Below, one piece after another: positions 18,547-29,068 of a stretch of DNA of 64,000 bases. The notes beneath the pieces are model-generated. The model had not been told where the DNA came from and searched no databases. It saw only the letters and a program-made list of their open reading frames with translations. The stretch covers positions 62,001-126,000 of the forward strand of contig NZ_JACDNS010000006.1 of assembly GCF_017656495.1 (NCBI RefSeq). The letters are read 5' to 3'. The position numbers were made by a program, and so were the translations under genes. Each line of letters begins with the position of its first letter. Positions within the stretch are counted from its first letter, which is position 1. Origin of the DNA: Thermococcus sp. (GTDB lineage Archaea; Methanobacteriota_B; Thermococci; Thermococcales; Thermococcaceae).

Positions 18547-18630
18547 GTTTCTTTTTACTTCTTTTGTTTTTCGGAATTTTGAATCAAAAACCTAATAAGC
18601 TCTTATTTTCCTTACTTGATGGGGGTTCTA

Positions 18631-19365
18631 ATGGATAGAATAAAGGTTAGGCTTATCAACTATACTCCGAGGCCTTTAGAAACAGTAACATGGGCTGCAT
18701 TGATTTCTTATTGGGACAAGTGGGAAAGTGAAGCCTTTGAAAGAACAACAAAATCTGATGTGGAGAAACATCTACCAAAAGTTCTCTCATATGGGCATGA
18801 AAGCATCTTAGAACATGCGGTTTTCACATTTGCAATTGAGGGTTGCTCTCGTGTATGCTCACATCAGCTTGTTCGTCACAGAATAGCAAGTTATACACAA
18901 CAATCACATAGATATATAAAATTAAATCCTCAAGATATTGAAGAGACATTTCTAATCCCAGAGAGCATCAAAGAGAAGCCTAAGCTCTACGAGAAGTGGA
19001 AAAAGCTCATGAAAGATGCAATAGAGCTGTATAAGGAAACTTGTGGAGATGACATTCATCAAGAGGATGCCCGCTATATTCTTCCTCAAGCTGTTAGAAC
19101 AAAAATTGTTGTAACCATGAATCTGAGGGAGCTTAAGCACTTTTTTGGACTTAGAACCTGTGAGAGAGCACAGTGGGAAATCAGGGAAGTTGCATGGAAA
19201 ATGCTGAATGAGATAGCAAAAGTTGAGGAGTTACGGCCAATAGTTCAATGGGCAAAACTTGGTCCAAGATGCATTCAGCTTGGCTATTGTCCGGAGAAGG
19301 ATCTTATGCCAAAAGGCTGCTTTAAAAGGACAAGAGAAAAGTGGAGTAAAATTGCTGAAATTTAA
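18631..19365 (+). CDS. thyX: Flavin-dependent thymidylate synthase
   Basis: Makes dTMP from dUMP using methylene-tetrahydrofolate-type carbon and FAD/NADPH. The signature RHR-x7-S motif is present as RHRIASYTQQS, preceded by HESILEHAVFTF and followed by DARYILPQ and NLRELKHFFGLR. About 244 residues. I chose ATG 18631 (MDRIKVRLIN), spaced from GGGGGT; TTG 18616 and ATG 18619 are also in frame. The last 4 nt overlap the convergent HIT gene. Confidence 0.96.
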   Translation: MDRIKVRLINYTPRPLETVTWAALISYWDKWESEAFERTTKSDVEKHLPKVLSYGHESILEHAVFTFAIEGCSRVCSHQLVRHRIASYTQQSHRYIKLNPQDIEETFLIPESIKEKPKLYEKWKKLMKDAIELYKETCGDDIHQEDARYILPQAVRTKIVVTMNLRELKHFFGLRTCERAQWEIREVAWKMLNEIAKVEELRPIVQWAKLGPRCIQLGYCPEKDLMPKGCFKRTREKWSKIAEI

Positions 19366-19862
19366 CTTTTTTCTCCCTTCAAAACTTCTTCCAAAGCCTT
19401 TTTTAGCTCATCGTAGCTCTCTTCTATTGCCTGTGGAATTACTTTCACGTCAGCTAAAACTGGCATGAAGTTTGTATCACCGTTCCATCTTGGAACGACG
19501 TGTAGATGAACATGGTCATCTATACCAGCCCCAGCTACTCTGCCTAAATTCACGCCCATGTTGAATCCATCTGGATTCATTGCCTTCTTTAAAGCTTTTA
19601 TCACCAGTTGAGAAAGCTTCATTATCTCCAAAAGCTCCTCATCAGTTAAGTCTTCCCACTTTCCAACGTGTCTATAAGGAGCAATCATGACATGGCCTGG
19701 ATTATATGGGTAATTGTTCATAATTACAAAGGCGTGCTTTCCTCTATATAGAATTAATCGTTCTTTATCTCTATTCTCTTTCGGAAAATCACAGAAAATA
19801 CAGCCATCATGCTTTGGTGAGCGGATGTATCTGATCCTCCATGGTGCCCATATGATTTTCAC
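19362..19862 (-). CDS. HIT-family nucleotide hydrolase/transferase
   Basis: A 166-residue histidine-triad protein. The triad is HVHLHVVPRW, with the middle histidine the nucleophile. An N-terminal CIFCDF pair of cysteines, found in many HIT proteins, may join a histidine to bind zinc. Members split dinucleoside polyphosphates or nucleoside phosphoramidates. The extra C-terminal helix and the RWNGD after the triad resemble AP4A-type hydrolases or phosphorylases, but the exact substrate is not settled by sequence. ATG 19862 lies after a GGAGGTG site; apgM starts about 100 nt away on the other strand. Confidence 0.9.
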   Translation of the reverse strand: MKIIWAPWRIRYIRSPKHDGCIFCDFPKENRDKERLILYRGKHAFVIMNNYPYNPGHVMIAPYRHVGKWEDLTDEELLEIMKLSQLVIKALKKAMNPDGFNMGVNLGRVAGAGIDDHVHLHVVPRWNGDTNFMPVLADVKVIPQAIEESYDELKKALEEVLKGEKS

Positions 19863-19965
19863 TCTCTCACCTCCATGAGAGGCAACGTTGATACATTAAA
19901 AAGCTTTTCCCAGAAATCTTTAAGAAATCTTATTCTAAACTTGGAGCAAAAATGGGGTGGTCAAA

Positions 19966-21198
19966 ATGAAAAGGAAAGGAATCTTGATTATCATAGATGG
20001 TATCGGGGACAGACCAATAAAGGAGTTTGGCGGAAAAACACCATTAGAATATGCAAACACACCGAACCTTGATAAGCTTGCTAAAATTGGAATTCTTGGT
20101 TTGCATGATCCAATAAAGCCCGGACAGCCTGCTGGAAGTGATACGGCTCATCTCTCAATCTTTGGTTATGACCCATACAAAACTTATAGGGGAAGGGGAT
20201 TCTTTGAGGCATTAGGGGTTGGCTTAGATTTGGATAAGGATGACTTAGCTTTCAGAGTGAATTTTGCAACCATTGAAAATGGAATAATTGTCGACAGAAG
20301 AGCTGGGAGGATTTCAACGGAAGAAGCTCATGAATTGGCCAAGGCAATTCAAGAGAACGTTAAGCTCCCAGTTGAGTTCATATTCAAAGGAGCAACTGGA
20401 CACAGGGCAGTCTTGGTGCTTAAGGGCATGGCCAAAGGTTATCGGATAGGAGATAATGACCCCCACATGGAAGGAGTTCCACCTCTCAAATTTACATATG
20501 AGGATGAAGAAAGCAAACGTGTTGCTGAGATTTTGGAGGATTTCCTAAGGCAGGCATGTGAAATTTTGAAGAATCATCCAATTAATGAGAGAAGAAAGAA
20601 AGAAGGCAAGCCAGTCGCTAACTTCCTGCTCATAAGGGGTGCTGGGATATATCCAAACATCCCCAGGCCCTTCCCAGAACATTGGAAGATTAAAGCTGTT
20701 GCTATTGCAGCTGCCGCTTTAGTTAAGGGTGTTGCAAGAGCTATTGGCTTTGATGTAGTTACACCAGAAGGAGCAACGGCAGAATACAACACCAATGAAA
20801 TGGCTAAGGCTAAGGCAGCCGTTGAACTGTTGAAGGATTATGACTTCGTGTTCCTGCACTTCAAGCCAAGCGATGCCGCTGGACATGATAACAATCCAAA
20901 GCTCAAGGTAGAGATGATTGAAAAAGCTGATAAAATGGTTGGTTACATAATTGAGAACATTGACTTGGAAAAGACCGTTGTGGCAGTTACAGGTGATCAC
21001 TCAACTCCATGTGAAGTTATGAACCATAGCGGCGACCCAGTGCCTCTCTTAATAGCTGGAGGGGGAGTTAGAACGGACTATACAGAGAGCTTTGGTGAAA
21101 GAGAGTGTATGAGAGGAGGCATTGGAAGGGTCAAGGGACATGATGTAGTCCCGATGATGATGGATTTGATGGGAAGAACGGAGAAGTTTGGGGCTTGA
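19966..21198 (+). CDS. apgM: 2,3-bisphosphoglycerate-independent phosphoglycerate mutase (archaeal)
   Basis: Interconverts 3- and 2-phosphoglycerate in glycolysis and gluconeogenesis. It belongs to the alkaline phosphatase superfamily: IIIDGIGDRP is the first metal site, AGSDTAHLSIFGYDP contains the phosphorylated serine, and DAAGHDNN and GDHSTPC supply further metal ligands. The 410-residue length is that of the Pyrococcus enzyme. I chose ATG 19966, after GGGGTGG; the GTG at 19957 is in frame inside the ribosome binding site. It stands alone, with a T-rich downstream region and the convergent L10e gene 136 nt away. Confidence 0.97.
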   Translation: MKRKGILIIIDGIGDRPIKEFGGKTPLEYANTPNLDKLAKIGILGLHDPIKPGQPAGSDTAHLSIFGYDPYKTYRGRGFFEALGVGLDLDKDDLAFRVNFATIENGIIVDRRAGRISTEEAHELAKAIQENVKLPVEFIFKGATGHRAVLVLKGMAKGYRIGDNDPHMEGVPPLKFTYEDEESKRVAEILEDFLRQACEILKNHPINERRKKEGKPVANFLLIRGAGIYPNIPRPFPEHWKIKAVAIAAAALVKGVARAIGFDVVTPEGATAEYNTNEMAKAKAAVELLKDYDFVFLHFKPSDAAGHDNNPKLKVEMIEKADKMVGYIIENIDLEKTVVAVTGDHSTPCEVMNHSGDPVPLLIAGGGVRTDYTESFGERECMRGGIGRVKGHDVVPMMMDLMGRTEKFGA

Positions 21199-21334
21199 TT
21201 TTTACTTCTTTGCCCTCTCTATTTTAATCACACTCAAGTTCTTCAGCCTTTTTCAGAATCAACTGTAACATAGTAGCGTAAAATGGAATAGTTAACCTCT
21301 TTAGGAACTAACATAGAGAGAAGATAAAAAGACA

Positions 21335-21877
21335 TCAAAGTGTTGAGAGGACTTTTGTTGTGATGTCGTTTCCTTGCTTGTCGTAAATCCTGTAGTAGCA
21401 CTTGCATGGGAATTTCATTGCAGCTCTTCTCATTGCTTCAAGAGCAAACTTGAGGTGTTGCCTGTTAACTCTGACTGTGAGGATCTTTTGGTCTTTCTTT
21501 AATCTTGCGGCAAGCCCAATTGGCTTTCCAAAGGGCCTTCTCATACCGTTTCCGTAACGGTCTGCCTTTCTTCCGGTAGCCATCGGGTTCTCTCTAAGGA
21601 CTTGGAATGGGTAAACCCTAATCTTGTAGTGATAGTTGCTCCTACCAACGTTCTTCTGGAGATATCTGTTGACCTGAATTCTGACTGCCTCAAGGGCGTT
21701 CTGTCTTATCTGGACTGGCTCAGCCGTATGTAGGCTTACCTCAAACTCGAAATCTCCAGCTGGGTTCCCCATGTCGAATATTGTAATCTTTGGACCGGGA
21801 GCACCTCTTATATACTCTCTCCTTGTGTAAGCGGGCTTATCAACGTATCTGTCAATCTTGGCTGGTCTCAAAGCCAT
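21335..21877 (-). CDS. rpl10e: Ribosomal protein L10e (uL16 family)
   Basis: Large-subunit protein uL16 of 180 residues, placed near the peptidyl-transferase centre. The opening [18 protein letters not shown], the central [12 protein letters not shown] and CKCYYRIYD near the end are typical of archaeal L10e. In this order it is a stand-alone gene outside the main ribosomal clusters. It has a GAGGTGAG ribosome binding site and a strong TATA box about 50 nt before the start. Confidence 0.97.
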   Translation of the reverse strand: MALRPAKIDRYVDKPAYTRREYIRGAPGPKITIFDMGNPAGDFEFEVSLHTAEPVQIRQNALEAVRIQVNRYLQKNVGRSNYHYKIRVYPFQVLRENPMATGRKADRYGNGMRRPFGKPIGLAARLKKDQKILTVRVNRQHLKFALEAMRRAAMKFPCKCYYRIYDKQGNDITTKVLSTL

Positions 21878-21927
21878 TTAACTCACCTCCATAATGAGCG
21901 TAATCTAAACTTAGGAAATCCACTCAG

Positions 21928-21943
21928 CTTATAAAAGTTTTGG
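21928..21943 (-). promoter_or_regulatory. TATA/BRE promoter of L10e
   Basis: On the minus strand AAAA-C-TTTTATAAG gives a BRE-like A run followed by a TATA box about 50 nt before the rpl10e start. Confidence 0.6.
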
Positions 21944-22001
21944 AATGCAGAGTTCTCAGGTTCTCCAATCTATATAAATTTTTTGCAATTAAACTGGTTA
22001 G

Positions 22002-23165
22002 TCAGTGTTCATTCTTAAGTTTCATCACGATTCCAAACAGCAGAAGAGATACTGGGAAAAATATTAACAATGCAGCTTTGAAAACAATCCCCGCTATTAC
22101 AATTTCTCCTAAGGAGTAGGCAAATCCAAAGAGTAATTGTCCGGCGGTTGTAGATAAATTCCTGACAGCATTTATTCCACCAATGGCTACGGAAGCTCTT
22201 CTTGCTGAGGCTAATAAACTCCTTGAAATGGGTCTGAAGGTTTGAGTGGCAAATATTGCCATCAGTATTCCCAAGAAAACTGTTACTGGATTTTTAACTG
22301 CTGCTAGGAGTGGTGACAGCCCTGTTAAGATAGAGATGGTTATTATAACTTTCCTTTCGTTGCCTAAATCAGCGAATCTTGAGGGGATGTATGCCAAGAG
22401 CGTCGCAAGGAAGCTAATAAGACCGATTAACGTTGTTGCTGTTCCTTTGTTTAAGCCTAAGGTTTCGGCAACATAAACATATGTTATCTCGCCAGAAGTA
22501 AAGGCTGAAAGGAGAGAGATTAAAGCAGACAAGATGAGAATTTTCTTAGCATCTATTGGAGCTTTGCTCTCTTTTGAGCTTTTTTCTTTTTTGGGAGTTA
22601 TCCTATTATAGAGAAGCCAATAAGAGACCACCATGAAGAATGCTGTTAGAAAGAAAAACGCCGAAGCAAGATACATCTGTGCTTTTAATCCAAAACCTTG
22701 AGTTAGAGCGTAAGTGTAGTTGCCCAAGAGTCCAGCAAAGTTTCCGAAGATAAAATACAAAGCTGTTACTCTGCTCCTAATTTCTTTTGGAGAGGAAACA
22801 GCGATTACAAACTGAGCAATCGGCCATGCAACACCATTCAGAAAGCCGTTCATTAGCTTGATTCCCATAACATGAACCCATGAGGAAGTGAGGGGATACA
22901 AATTAACGGCTAAAGCATTTCCAATCATTGCCAATGCTCCGAGATATACCAAGCTTTTTTTCTTCTCTAGAAGTAATCCGCTGAAAATGGCGGAAAATGA
23001 GCGTGCTAAAATGAAAGATGCAGAAATTATAGAGAGGTATGCCATTGAAGCCTTGAGAATATCGCGAGTGTAAAATGCAATGGCAGGAACAGCTAACCTA
23101 AAGGCCAACGTTCCGGTAAAAGCTGATGCAATGAGGAGTGCTATCCCAATGTAGTGTCGTCTCAT
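22002..23165 (-). CDS. Major facilitator superfamily transporter
   Basis: A 387-residue protein with 12 predicted membrane spans in two halves, split by a charged cytoplasmic loop (PKKEKSSKESK, residues ~191-201). The loop between spans 2 and 3 and the RSRVTAL segment fit MFS architecture. The sequence suggests drug or metabolite export of the kind common in archaea, but no substrate motif is visible. The start ATG 23165 has only a weak ribosome binding site and may be leaderless. It diverges from the aminotransferase gene. Confidence 0.85.
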   Translation of the reverse strand: MRRHYIGIALLIASAFTGTLAFRLAVPAIAFYTRDILKASMAYLSIISASFILARSFSAIFSGLLLEKKKSLVYLGALAMIGNALAVNLYPLTSSWVHVMGIKLMNGFLNGVAWPIAQFVIAVSSPKEIRSRVTALYFIFGNFAGLLGNYTYALTQGFGLKAQMYLASAFFFLTAFFMVVSYWLLYNRITPKKEKSSKESKAPIDAKKILILSALISLLSAFTSGEITYVYVAETLGLNKGTATTLIGLISFLATLLAYIPSRFADLGNERKVIITISILTGLSPLLAAVKNPVTVFLGILMAIFATQTFRPISRSLLASARRASVAIGGINAVRNLSTTAGQLLFGFAYSLGEIVIAGIVFKAALLIFFPVSLLLFGIVMKLKNEH

Positions 23166-23250
23166 TGTTTTCTAACTGATCTGATTTGAAAAAGTATTAA
23201 AACTTATCTCTTTGCGTGATGATGAAAATGGAAACACATCTAAGAATACC

Positions 23251-23260
23251 TTTTTATACA
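23251..23260 (+). promoter_or_regulatory. TATA box of the class V aminotransferase gene
   Basis: ATACC-TTTTTATACA lies about 40 nt before the ATG at 23293, giving a short leader with a GAGGTGGTG ribosome binding site. Confidence 0.6.
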
Positions 23261-23292
23261 ATCTTTCCACACTATTGAGTGAGGTGGTGTTC

Positions 23293-24444
23293 ATGCAGAT
23301 GCAGTTTGAGGATGCTTACAAGGAAGTTTATGAGATTGTCAAGCCAAAATACAAGCTCTTCACAGCTGGACCAGTTGCATGTTTTCCCGAGGTTCTTGAG
23401 ATAATGAAAGTTCAGATGTTTAGTCATAGAGCAAAGGAATACAAGATAGTTCACATGGACACTGTTGAAAGATTGAAGAAGTTCCTTGAGGTTGAAAAGG
23501 GCGAGGTCTTGCTCTTCCCAAGCTCTGGAACCGGAATTATGGAGGCGAGCATAAGGAACGGTGTTTCTAAGGGCGGAAAAGTCCTTGTTACAATTATCGG
23601 AGCATTTGGGAAGAGATACAAAGAGGTTGTTGAGTCAAACGGGAGAAAAGCTGTTGTCCTTGAGTATGAGCCCGGAAAGGCGGTAAAGCCAGAGGACTTG
23701 GATGAAGCGTTAAAGAAAAATCCGGATGTTGAGGCTGTGACAATTACCTATAACGAGACCTCAACAGGAGTTCTCAACCCTCTCCCTGAGCTGGCCAAAG
23801 TTGCTAAGGAGCACGATAAGTTAGTTTTCGTTGATGCTGTTTCAGCTATGGGTGGAGCTGACATAAAGGTCACCAAGTGGGGGATTGACGTTGTCTTTGG
23901 AAGCTCTCAGAAAGCCTTTGGTGTCCCACCAGGATTGGCAATTGGAGCGTTCAGTGAGGAGTTCATAGAGATAGCCAACAAGGCTGAAGAGAAGGGCTGG
24001 TACTTTGATGTTCCAAAGTATATTAAGTATCAGTACAAAAAGCAAGGAACACCATCAACGCCACCAATGCCCCAGGTCTTTGGTCTCAACGTTGTGCTGA
24101 GAATAATTGAGAAGATGGGCGGCAAGGAAGAGTGGCTCAAGATGTATCAGAAGAGAGCAGAGATAATAAGGAATGGAGTTAGAGAAATTGGTCTTGAAAT
24201 CTTAGCAGAGCCAGGTTATGAAAGTCCCACAATAACTGCTGTCTTAACTCCAGAAGGAATAAAGGGTGATGTGATTTACGAAGAGATGAGAAAGAGAGGA
24301 TTTGAGATTGCCAAAGGTTACGGTGAAGGAATTAAAGAAAAGACATTTAGGATTGGCCATATGGGATACATGACATTTGAAGACATTGAGGAGATGCTCC
24401 AAAACTTAAAAGAAGTTATAGAAGACCTGAAGAAGAAAGCTTAG
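23293..24444 (+). CDS. Class V aminotransferase (alanine/serine-glyoxylate type)
   Basis: A 383-residue PLP enzyme of fold type I. The cofactor site shows FPSSGTGIMEA near residue 80, FVDAVSAMGG with D181 (pyridine nitrogen), and SSQKAFG with K207 (Schiff base). YNETSTGVLNP is the substrate-side loop of the group that includes serine-glyoxylate and alanine-glyoxylate transaminases. In Thermococcales such enzymes probably supply glycine or serine. I chose ATG 23293, preceded by GAGGTG; the in-frame codon at 23212 lies before the TATA box and cannot be the start. Its last 4 nt overlap the convergent ATPase gene. Confidence 0.92.
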   Translation: MQMQFEDAYKEVYEIVKPKYKLFTAGPVACFPEVLEIMKVQMFSHRAKEYKIVHMDTVERLKKFLEVEKGEVLLFPSSGTGIMEASIRNGVSKGGKVLVTIIGAFGKRYKEVVESNGRKAVVLEYEPGKAVKPEDLDEALKKNPDVEAVTITYNETSTGVLNPLPELAKVAKEHDKLVFVDAVSAMGGADIKVTKWGIDVVFGSSQKAFGVPPGLAIGAFSEEFIEIANKAEEKGWYFDVPKYIKYQYKKQGTPSTPPMPQVFGLNVVLRIIEKMGGKEEWLKMYQKRAEIIRNGVREIGLEILAEPGYESPTITAVLTPEGIKGDVIYEEMRKRGFEIAKGYGEGIKEKTFRIGHMGYMTFEDIEEMLQNLKEVIEDLKKKA

Positions 24445-25034
24445 CATACCTTCTCCAGCTTTATTTTTCCTTCTTCTTCAACTACTTTATAAATTGCATT
24501 AACTTTTCTAATCCCGGTTCTTATGTCACGATAGAGCTCAATTATCAGCTCAAACCTCTTTAGAGTCTCATCGTCTATCTTAAGCCAGTGTTTAACTTCA
24601 CTCACTATGTCTCTTGAAAGTATGAGGGATGATATTATGAATGCATAATCGTCTATAAGTTCTCCCAGAATCAGAGGCACGTTAATTGTGTGGAGAGTGT
24701 CTATAACAACGTAGTCGGGATTGAGCTTTTTAATTTCCTCAATTACTTCCCTTGTTCTTGTTCTAACGCTCTTTTTATCGAATTCAGTGTTTATAATTTC
24801 AATGTTTTCTTTGAAAGGCTTGAATTCATTGTAAGCTGTTACAACCGCTATTTTCCACTCATCAGGAATTAAGTGAATCATAGCTTCAATCAGCTTTGTT
24901 TTACCTGTTCTACTTGCTCCGACAACTAAAATGTCGCTTTTTCTGAAAAGGGCGTTTTTAATGACCTCGAGCTGTTCTTTGGTTATGTTACCATATCGAA
25001 GCAAATCTTCTGGAGTGAAGATGTAAACTCCCAT
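24441..25034 (-). CDS. Stand-alone P-loop ATPase, secretion-ATPase (VirB11/PilT)-like
   Basis: A 197-residue protein with a Walker A motif GASRTGKT (39-46), an acidic strand DYVVIDT near residue 105 and a switch-like HTINVPLILGELID segment. This matches the core of type II/IV secretion ATPases (GSPII_E, VirB11), but the protein lacks the usual large N-terminal domain, and no secretion genes lie nearby. It could be a regulatory or conjugation-derived ATPase. I set the start at ATG 25034, after GGTGG; an upstream in-frame codon at 25091 would add a sequence without a ribosome binding site. Confidence 0.75.
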   Translation of the reverse strand: MGVYIFTPEDLLRYGNITKEQLEVIKNALFRKSDILVVGASRTGKTKLIEAMIHLIPDEWKIAVVTAYNEFKPFKENIEIINTEFDKKSVRTRTREVIEEIKKLNPDYVVIDTLHTINVPLILGELIDDYAFIISSLILSRDIVSEVKHWLKIDDETLKRFELIIELYRDIRTGIRKVNAIYKVVEEEGKIKLEKVC

Positions 25035-25185
25035 TTTTGCCACCGTAGAATACTTTGGAAACAGATAATTATAACTGTATTGGTGTATCAACGTTAAGGG
25101 AGACGTTTAAAGTTGTGAATAATTTGAAAATCTCTTTTTAGAAATGCCAATTCTTACTTAATTTCTTGTCGATTGTTTAAAAATT

Positions 25186-25197
25186 CTTATATATAAA
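25186..25197 (+). promoter_or_regulatory. TATA box of archaeal asparagine synthetase
   Basis: CTTATATATAAA, about 85 nt before the start, is a near-ideal TATA box. The predicted leader of ~60 nt ends in AGGTG. Confidence 0.6.
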
Positions 25198-25279
25198 TGC
25201 CAAAATTTGTCCAAATTCCAAAGTTTTTTGCATAAAAGACATAAACCATGAATGTGGTGTCAAAAAATAGGTGATAAAT

Positions 25280-26194
25280 ATGAACGCTGTTCAATTAATT
25301 AAAAGAGATATTGTCCCAGCTATGGAAATTCAGACTAAAGTCATTGAATATATGACAAGATTTTTTGTTGGCAAGGGGTTTAAGTGGCTGCTTCCAGTGA
25401 TGCTTAGCTCAATAACTGACCCTCTCTGGCCAGATCCAGCAGCGACTGAAGCCCTAAAACCTCCAGAGATAGAAGTGTATGGTGGAAAGCTTAGATTAAT
25501 GCATAGTATGATTTTGCACAAGCAATTGGCGGTTGCTATGGGAATAGACAAGCTATTCATACTTTCTCCAAACATAAGACTCGAAGGGAGAGAAGCTGAC
25601 GATGGAAAGCACGCATATGAATTCACCCAGCTTGACTTTGAAATAGCCTATGCAACCATGGACGATGTCATGAGCTTAATCGAAGAGGCAATCTCTGGGC
25701 TTTTCAAAGAGGCAAGAAAGTGGGAAATTCTTGAGGAACTGGGCAGAGAAGTTCCAAAGGCCAAGCCACCATTTAAGCGGTTCACTTTAGAGGAAATCAA
25801 AGCAGAATTTGGTGATGAAGATAAAGCAAGTGAAGCAATGGATGAGCCATTCTGGATTACTGATATTGAGAGAGAATTCTACGATAGAGAAGACCCAGAG
25901 AGGCCAGGGCACTTCAGAAACTATGACTTATATCTGCCTTGGGGTTACGGTGAAGTCTCAAGCGGCGGTGAGAGAGAGTGGGAATACAAGGTAATTGTTA
26001 GGAAGATGAAGAAAGCTGGGATAAGCCTTGAAGCATTCAAGCCATACTTAGAGGTTGCCAAAGCTGGTTTGCTCAAGCCTACAGCGGGGGCTGGCATAGG
26101 CATGGAAAGGCTGGTAAGGTTCATCGTCGGAGCAAAGCACATAGCGGAAGTTCAGCCATTCCCAAGAATTCCGGGTATTCCAGCGATTATTTAA
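25280..26194 (+). CDS. Archaeal asparagine synthetase (AsnRS-like, AS-AR)
   Basis: A 304-residue protein built from the catalytic core of class II aspartyl/asparaginyl-tRNA synthetases without an anticodon-binding domain. Visible landmarks: the motif 2 region (RLEGREADDGKHAYEFTQLDFE) and motif 3 GAGIGMERLVRFI. Pyrococcus abyssi has such a paralogue that makes asparagine from aspartate and ammonia instead of charging tRNA, and the length matches. The start is ATG 25280, correctly spaced from AGGTG. Its end overlaps the convergent nitroreductase gene by 8 nt. Confidence 0.9.
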   Translation: MNAVQLIKRDIVPAMEIQTKVIEYMTRFFVGKGFKWLLPVMLSSITDPLWPDPAATEALKPPEIEVYGGKLRLMHSMILHKQLAVAMGIDKLFILSPNIRLEGREADDGKHAYEFTQLDFEIAYATMDDVMSLIEEAISGLFKEARKWEILEELGREVPKAKPPFKRFTLEEIKAEFGDEDKASEAMDEPFWITDIEREFYDREDPERPGHFRNYDLYLPWGYGEVSSGGEREWEYKVIVRKMKKAGISLEAFKPYLEVAKAGLLKPTAGAGIGMERLVRFIVGAKHIAEVQPFPRIPGIPAII

Positions 26195-26723
26195 GGCGAT
26201 TTCCAAATCTATTTAAATGCACCCTCTCCCACATTATTTCTTCTTTTCTGTGCTCTGGTTTTTCTTCAGCTGGGTATCCAATCCCAATGATGCAAAGAAT
26301 CCTTATATGCTTAGGGATTCCCAAGAGGTTCTTGACGTAATCTTCAGCCGTCTTCTCATCATCGTGCATCCTTTCGTGTATATGGCCCCAGCAGGCGCCT
26401 AAACCCAAGGCAGTTGCTGCCAGCTGAATGTGCTCAGCGGCTATTGAGCAGTCATAAACCCATGCATTGCTTATCCTCTCATCCCCACAGACAACTATCG
26501 CTAAAGGCGCTGTTTCGAGGAACTCTACAGCAGGTCTTGTTTTAGAAAGCTTTTTTATTAACTCCTTATCTTTAACAACTACAAAGTGCCAAGGCCTTCT
26601 GTTCTTTGAGCTTGGAGAATAGAAGGCAGCTTCGAGGATTTTCTCAATAAGTTCATCTGGAACTTCTTTATTTTGAAATTTCCTAATACTCCTTCTTTTT
26701 CTTACAACTTCAAAGAACTCCAT
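26187..26723 (-). CDS. Nitroreductase-family FMN oxidoreductase
   Basis: A 178-residue nitroreductase-fold protein. The FMN-phosphate motif RKRRSIRKF is at the N-terminus; further marks are AAFYSPSSKNRRPWHFVVV and the GLGACWGHI region. Such enzymes use NAD(P)H to reduce nitro compounds, quinones or flavin; some reduce protein or coenzyme disulfides in Thermococcales. The natural substrate is not known. I chose ATG 26723, spaced from GGTGAG. The next gene downstream on the strand is separated by the convergent overlap, so it is a single-gene unit behind nfnL. Confidence 0.9.
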   Translation of the reverse strand: MEFFEVVRKRRSIRKFQNKEVPDELIEKILEAAFYSPSSKNRRPWHFVVVKDKELIKKLSKTRPAVEFLETAPLAIVVCGDERISNAWVYDCSIAAEHIQLAATALGLGACWGHIHERMHDDEKTAEDYVKNLLGIPKHIRILCIIGIGYPAEEKPEHRKEEIMWERVHLNRFGNRLK

Positions 26724-26762
26724 GTTGCTCACCAAAATTATTAGAAAAGAGGAAATTTAAAG

Positions 26763-28175
<1,413 letters not shown>

Positions 28176-29012
28176 TTAAACCATCCCCCTTTCGCGTTTC
28201 CATTTCTCAAAAGAAATCTTCTCTAAATCCTTGTAATAGTCCAGACGCTTCATCAGCTCATCCCAGTTCACTTGGTGTGCATCAAACTCTGGGCCGTCAA
28301 CGCAAGCGAACTTTATCTCTCCTCCCACTGTGACTCTGCAAGCTCCACACATTCCAGTACCGTCAACCATAATTGGATTCAAGCTAGCAACTGTCTTTAT
28401 GCCATATGGCTTCGTGAGCTCTGCAACGAACTTCATCATTATCGTTGGTCCAACTGCATGAACTAGATCAATCTTTCTCCCTTCATCTATGAGCTTTTGA
28501 AGTGCGTGAGTTGTGAATCCTTTCATGCCGTAACTCCCATCGTTTGTTGTCACTATGACTTCATCACTAACTTGTTTTAGCTTATCCTCCCAGAACACAA
28601 GTTCTTTTGTTCTGAATCCAAGAATTGAGATCACATAGTTGCCAGCTTCTTTCATCGCTCTTGCAACTGGGTAAATTTCTGCAACACCAACTCCACCACC
28701 TATTATCACAACTGTCCCAAACTTATCAATATGACTGGGCTTCCCAAGAGGGCCAAGAATATCGAGAATATAGTCTCCTGCTTCATACGTTCCCAGTTCG
28801 TGGGTTGTTTTTCCGACTTCTTGAGCAACTATTGTAATTGTGCCATTTTCAGGATTTGTGTCTGCTATGGTTAAAGGGATTCTCTCACCTTTTTCGTGGA
28901 GTCTGAGAATCATAAATTGTCCTGGTTTGGCCTTTTTTGCGATTTTTTCAGCCTTGATTTCAAAGAGATTTATTCCGGGAGCTAATTTTTCTTTATGCAA
29001 AATTTCAAACAT
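28176..29012 (-). CDS. nfnS: NfnS: small subunit of ferredoxin:NADP oxidoreductase
   Basis: A 278-residue protein of the ferredoxin-NADP reductase fold that carries FAD and one [2Fe-2S] centre. The FAD site is near RIPLTIAD; VVIIGGGVGVAEIYPVA is the nucleotide-binding turn; GTGMCGACRV plus a later FACVDGPEFD gives the cysteines of the iron-sulfur site. In the Nfn complex this subunit takes electrons from or to NAD(H), while NfnL handles NADP(H) and ferredoxin. It is the first gene of the operon, with a TATA box and a shared SurR site upstream. ATG 29012 follows GGTGAG. Confidence 0.94.
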   Translation of the reverse strand: MFEILHKEKLAPGINLFEIKAEKIAKKAKPGQFMILRLHEKGERIPLTIADTNPENGTITIVAQEVGKTTHELGTYEAGDYILDILGPLGKPSHIDKFGTVVIIGGGVGVAEIYPVARAMKEAGNYVISILGFRTKELVFWEDKLKQVSDEVIVTTNDGSYGMKGFTTHALQKLIDEGRKIDLVHAVGPTIMMKFVAELTKPYGIKTVASLNPIMVDGTGMCGACRVTVGGEIKFACVDGPEFDAHQVNWDELMKRLDYYKDLEKISFEKWKRERGMV

Positions 29013-29044
29013 TTAAGCTCACCAAACACTAAATTAGTTTTGCA

Positions 29045-29055
29045 GATATAAAATT
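29045..29055 (-). promoter_or_regulatory. TATA box of nfnSL
   Basis: On the minus strand AATTTTATATC lies about 33-43 nt before the nfnS start, so the transcript has almost no leader. Confidence 0.55.
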
Positions 29056-29068
29056 CTTTTCACTATTA

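Noticed and set aside
19861-19965. Thermococcales glycolytic motif (TATCACn5GTGATA) upstream of apgM
   Set aside because: The motif was looked for and is absent in this gap, so no claim of control by the Tgr/TrmBL1 regulator is made.
19875-20072. A short open frame starting before apgM
   Set aside because: It overlaps the start of apgM in another frame and has no ribosome binding site or likeness to a known protein.
23212-23260. C/D-box guide RNA starting at a GTGATGA element
   Set aside because: A box C-like sequence is present, but no CTGA (D or D') box follows at a proper distance, and the place is occupied by the aminotransferase promoter.
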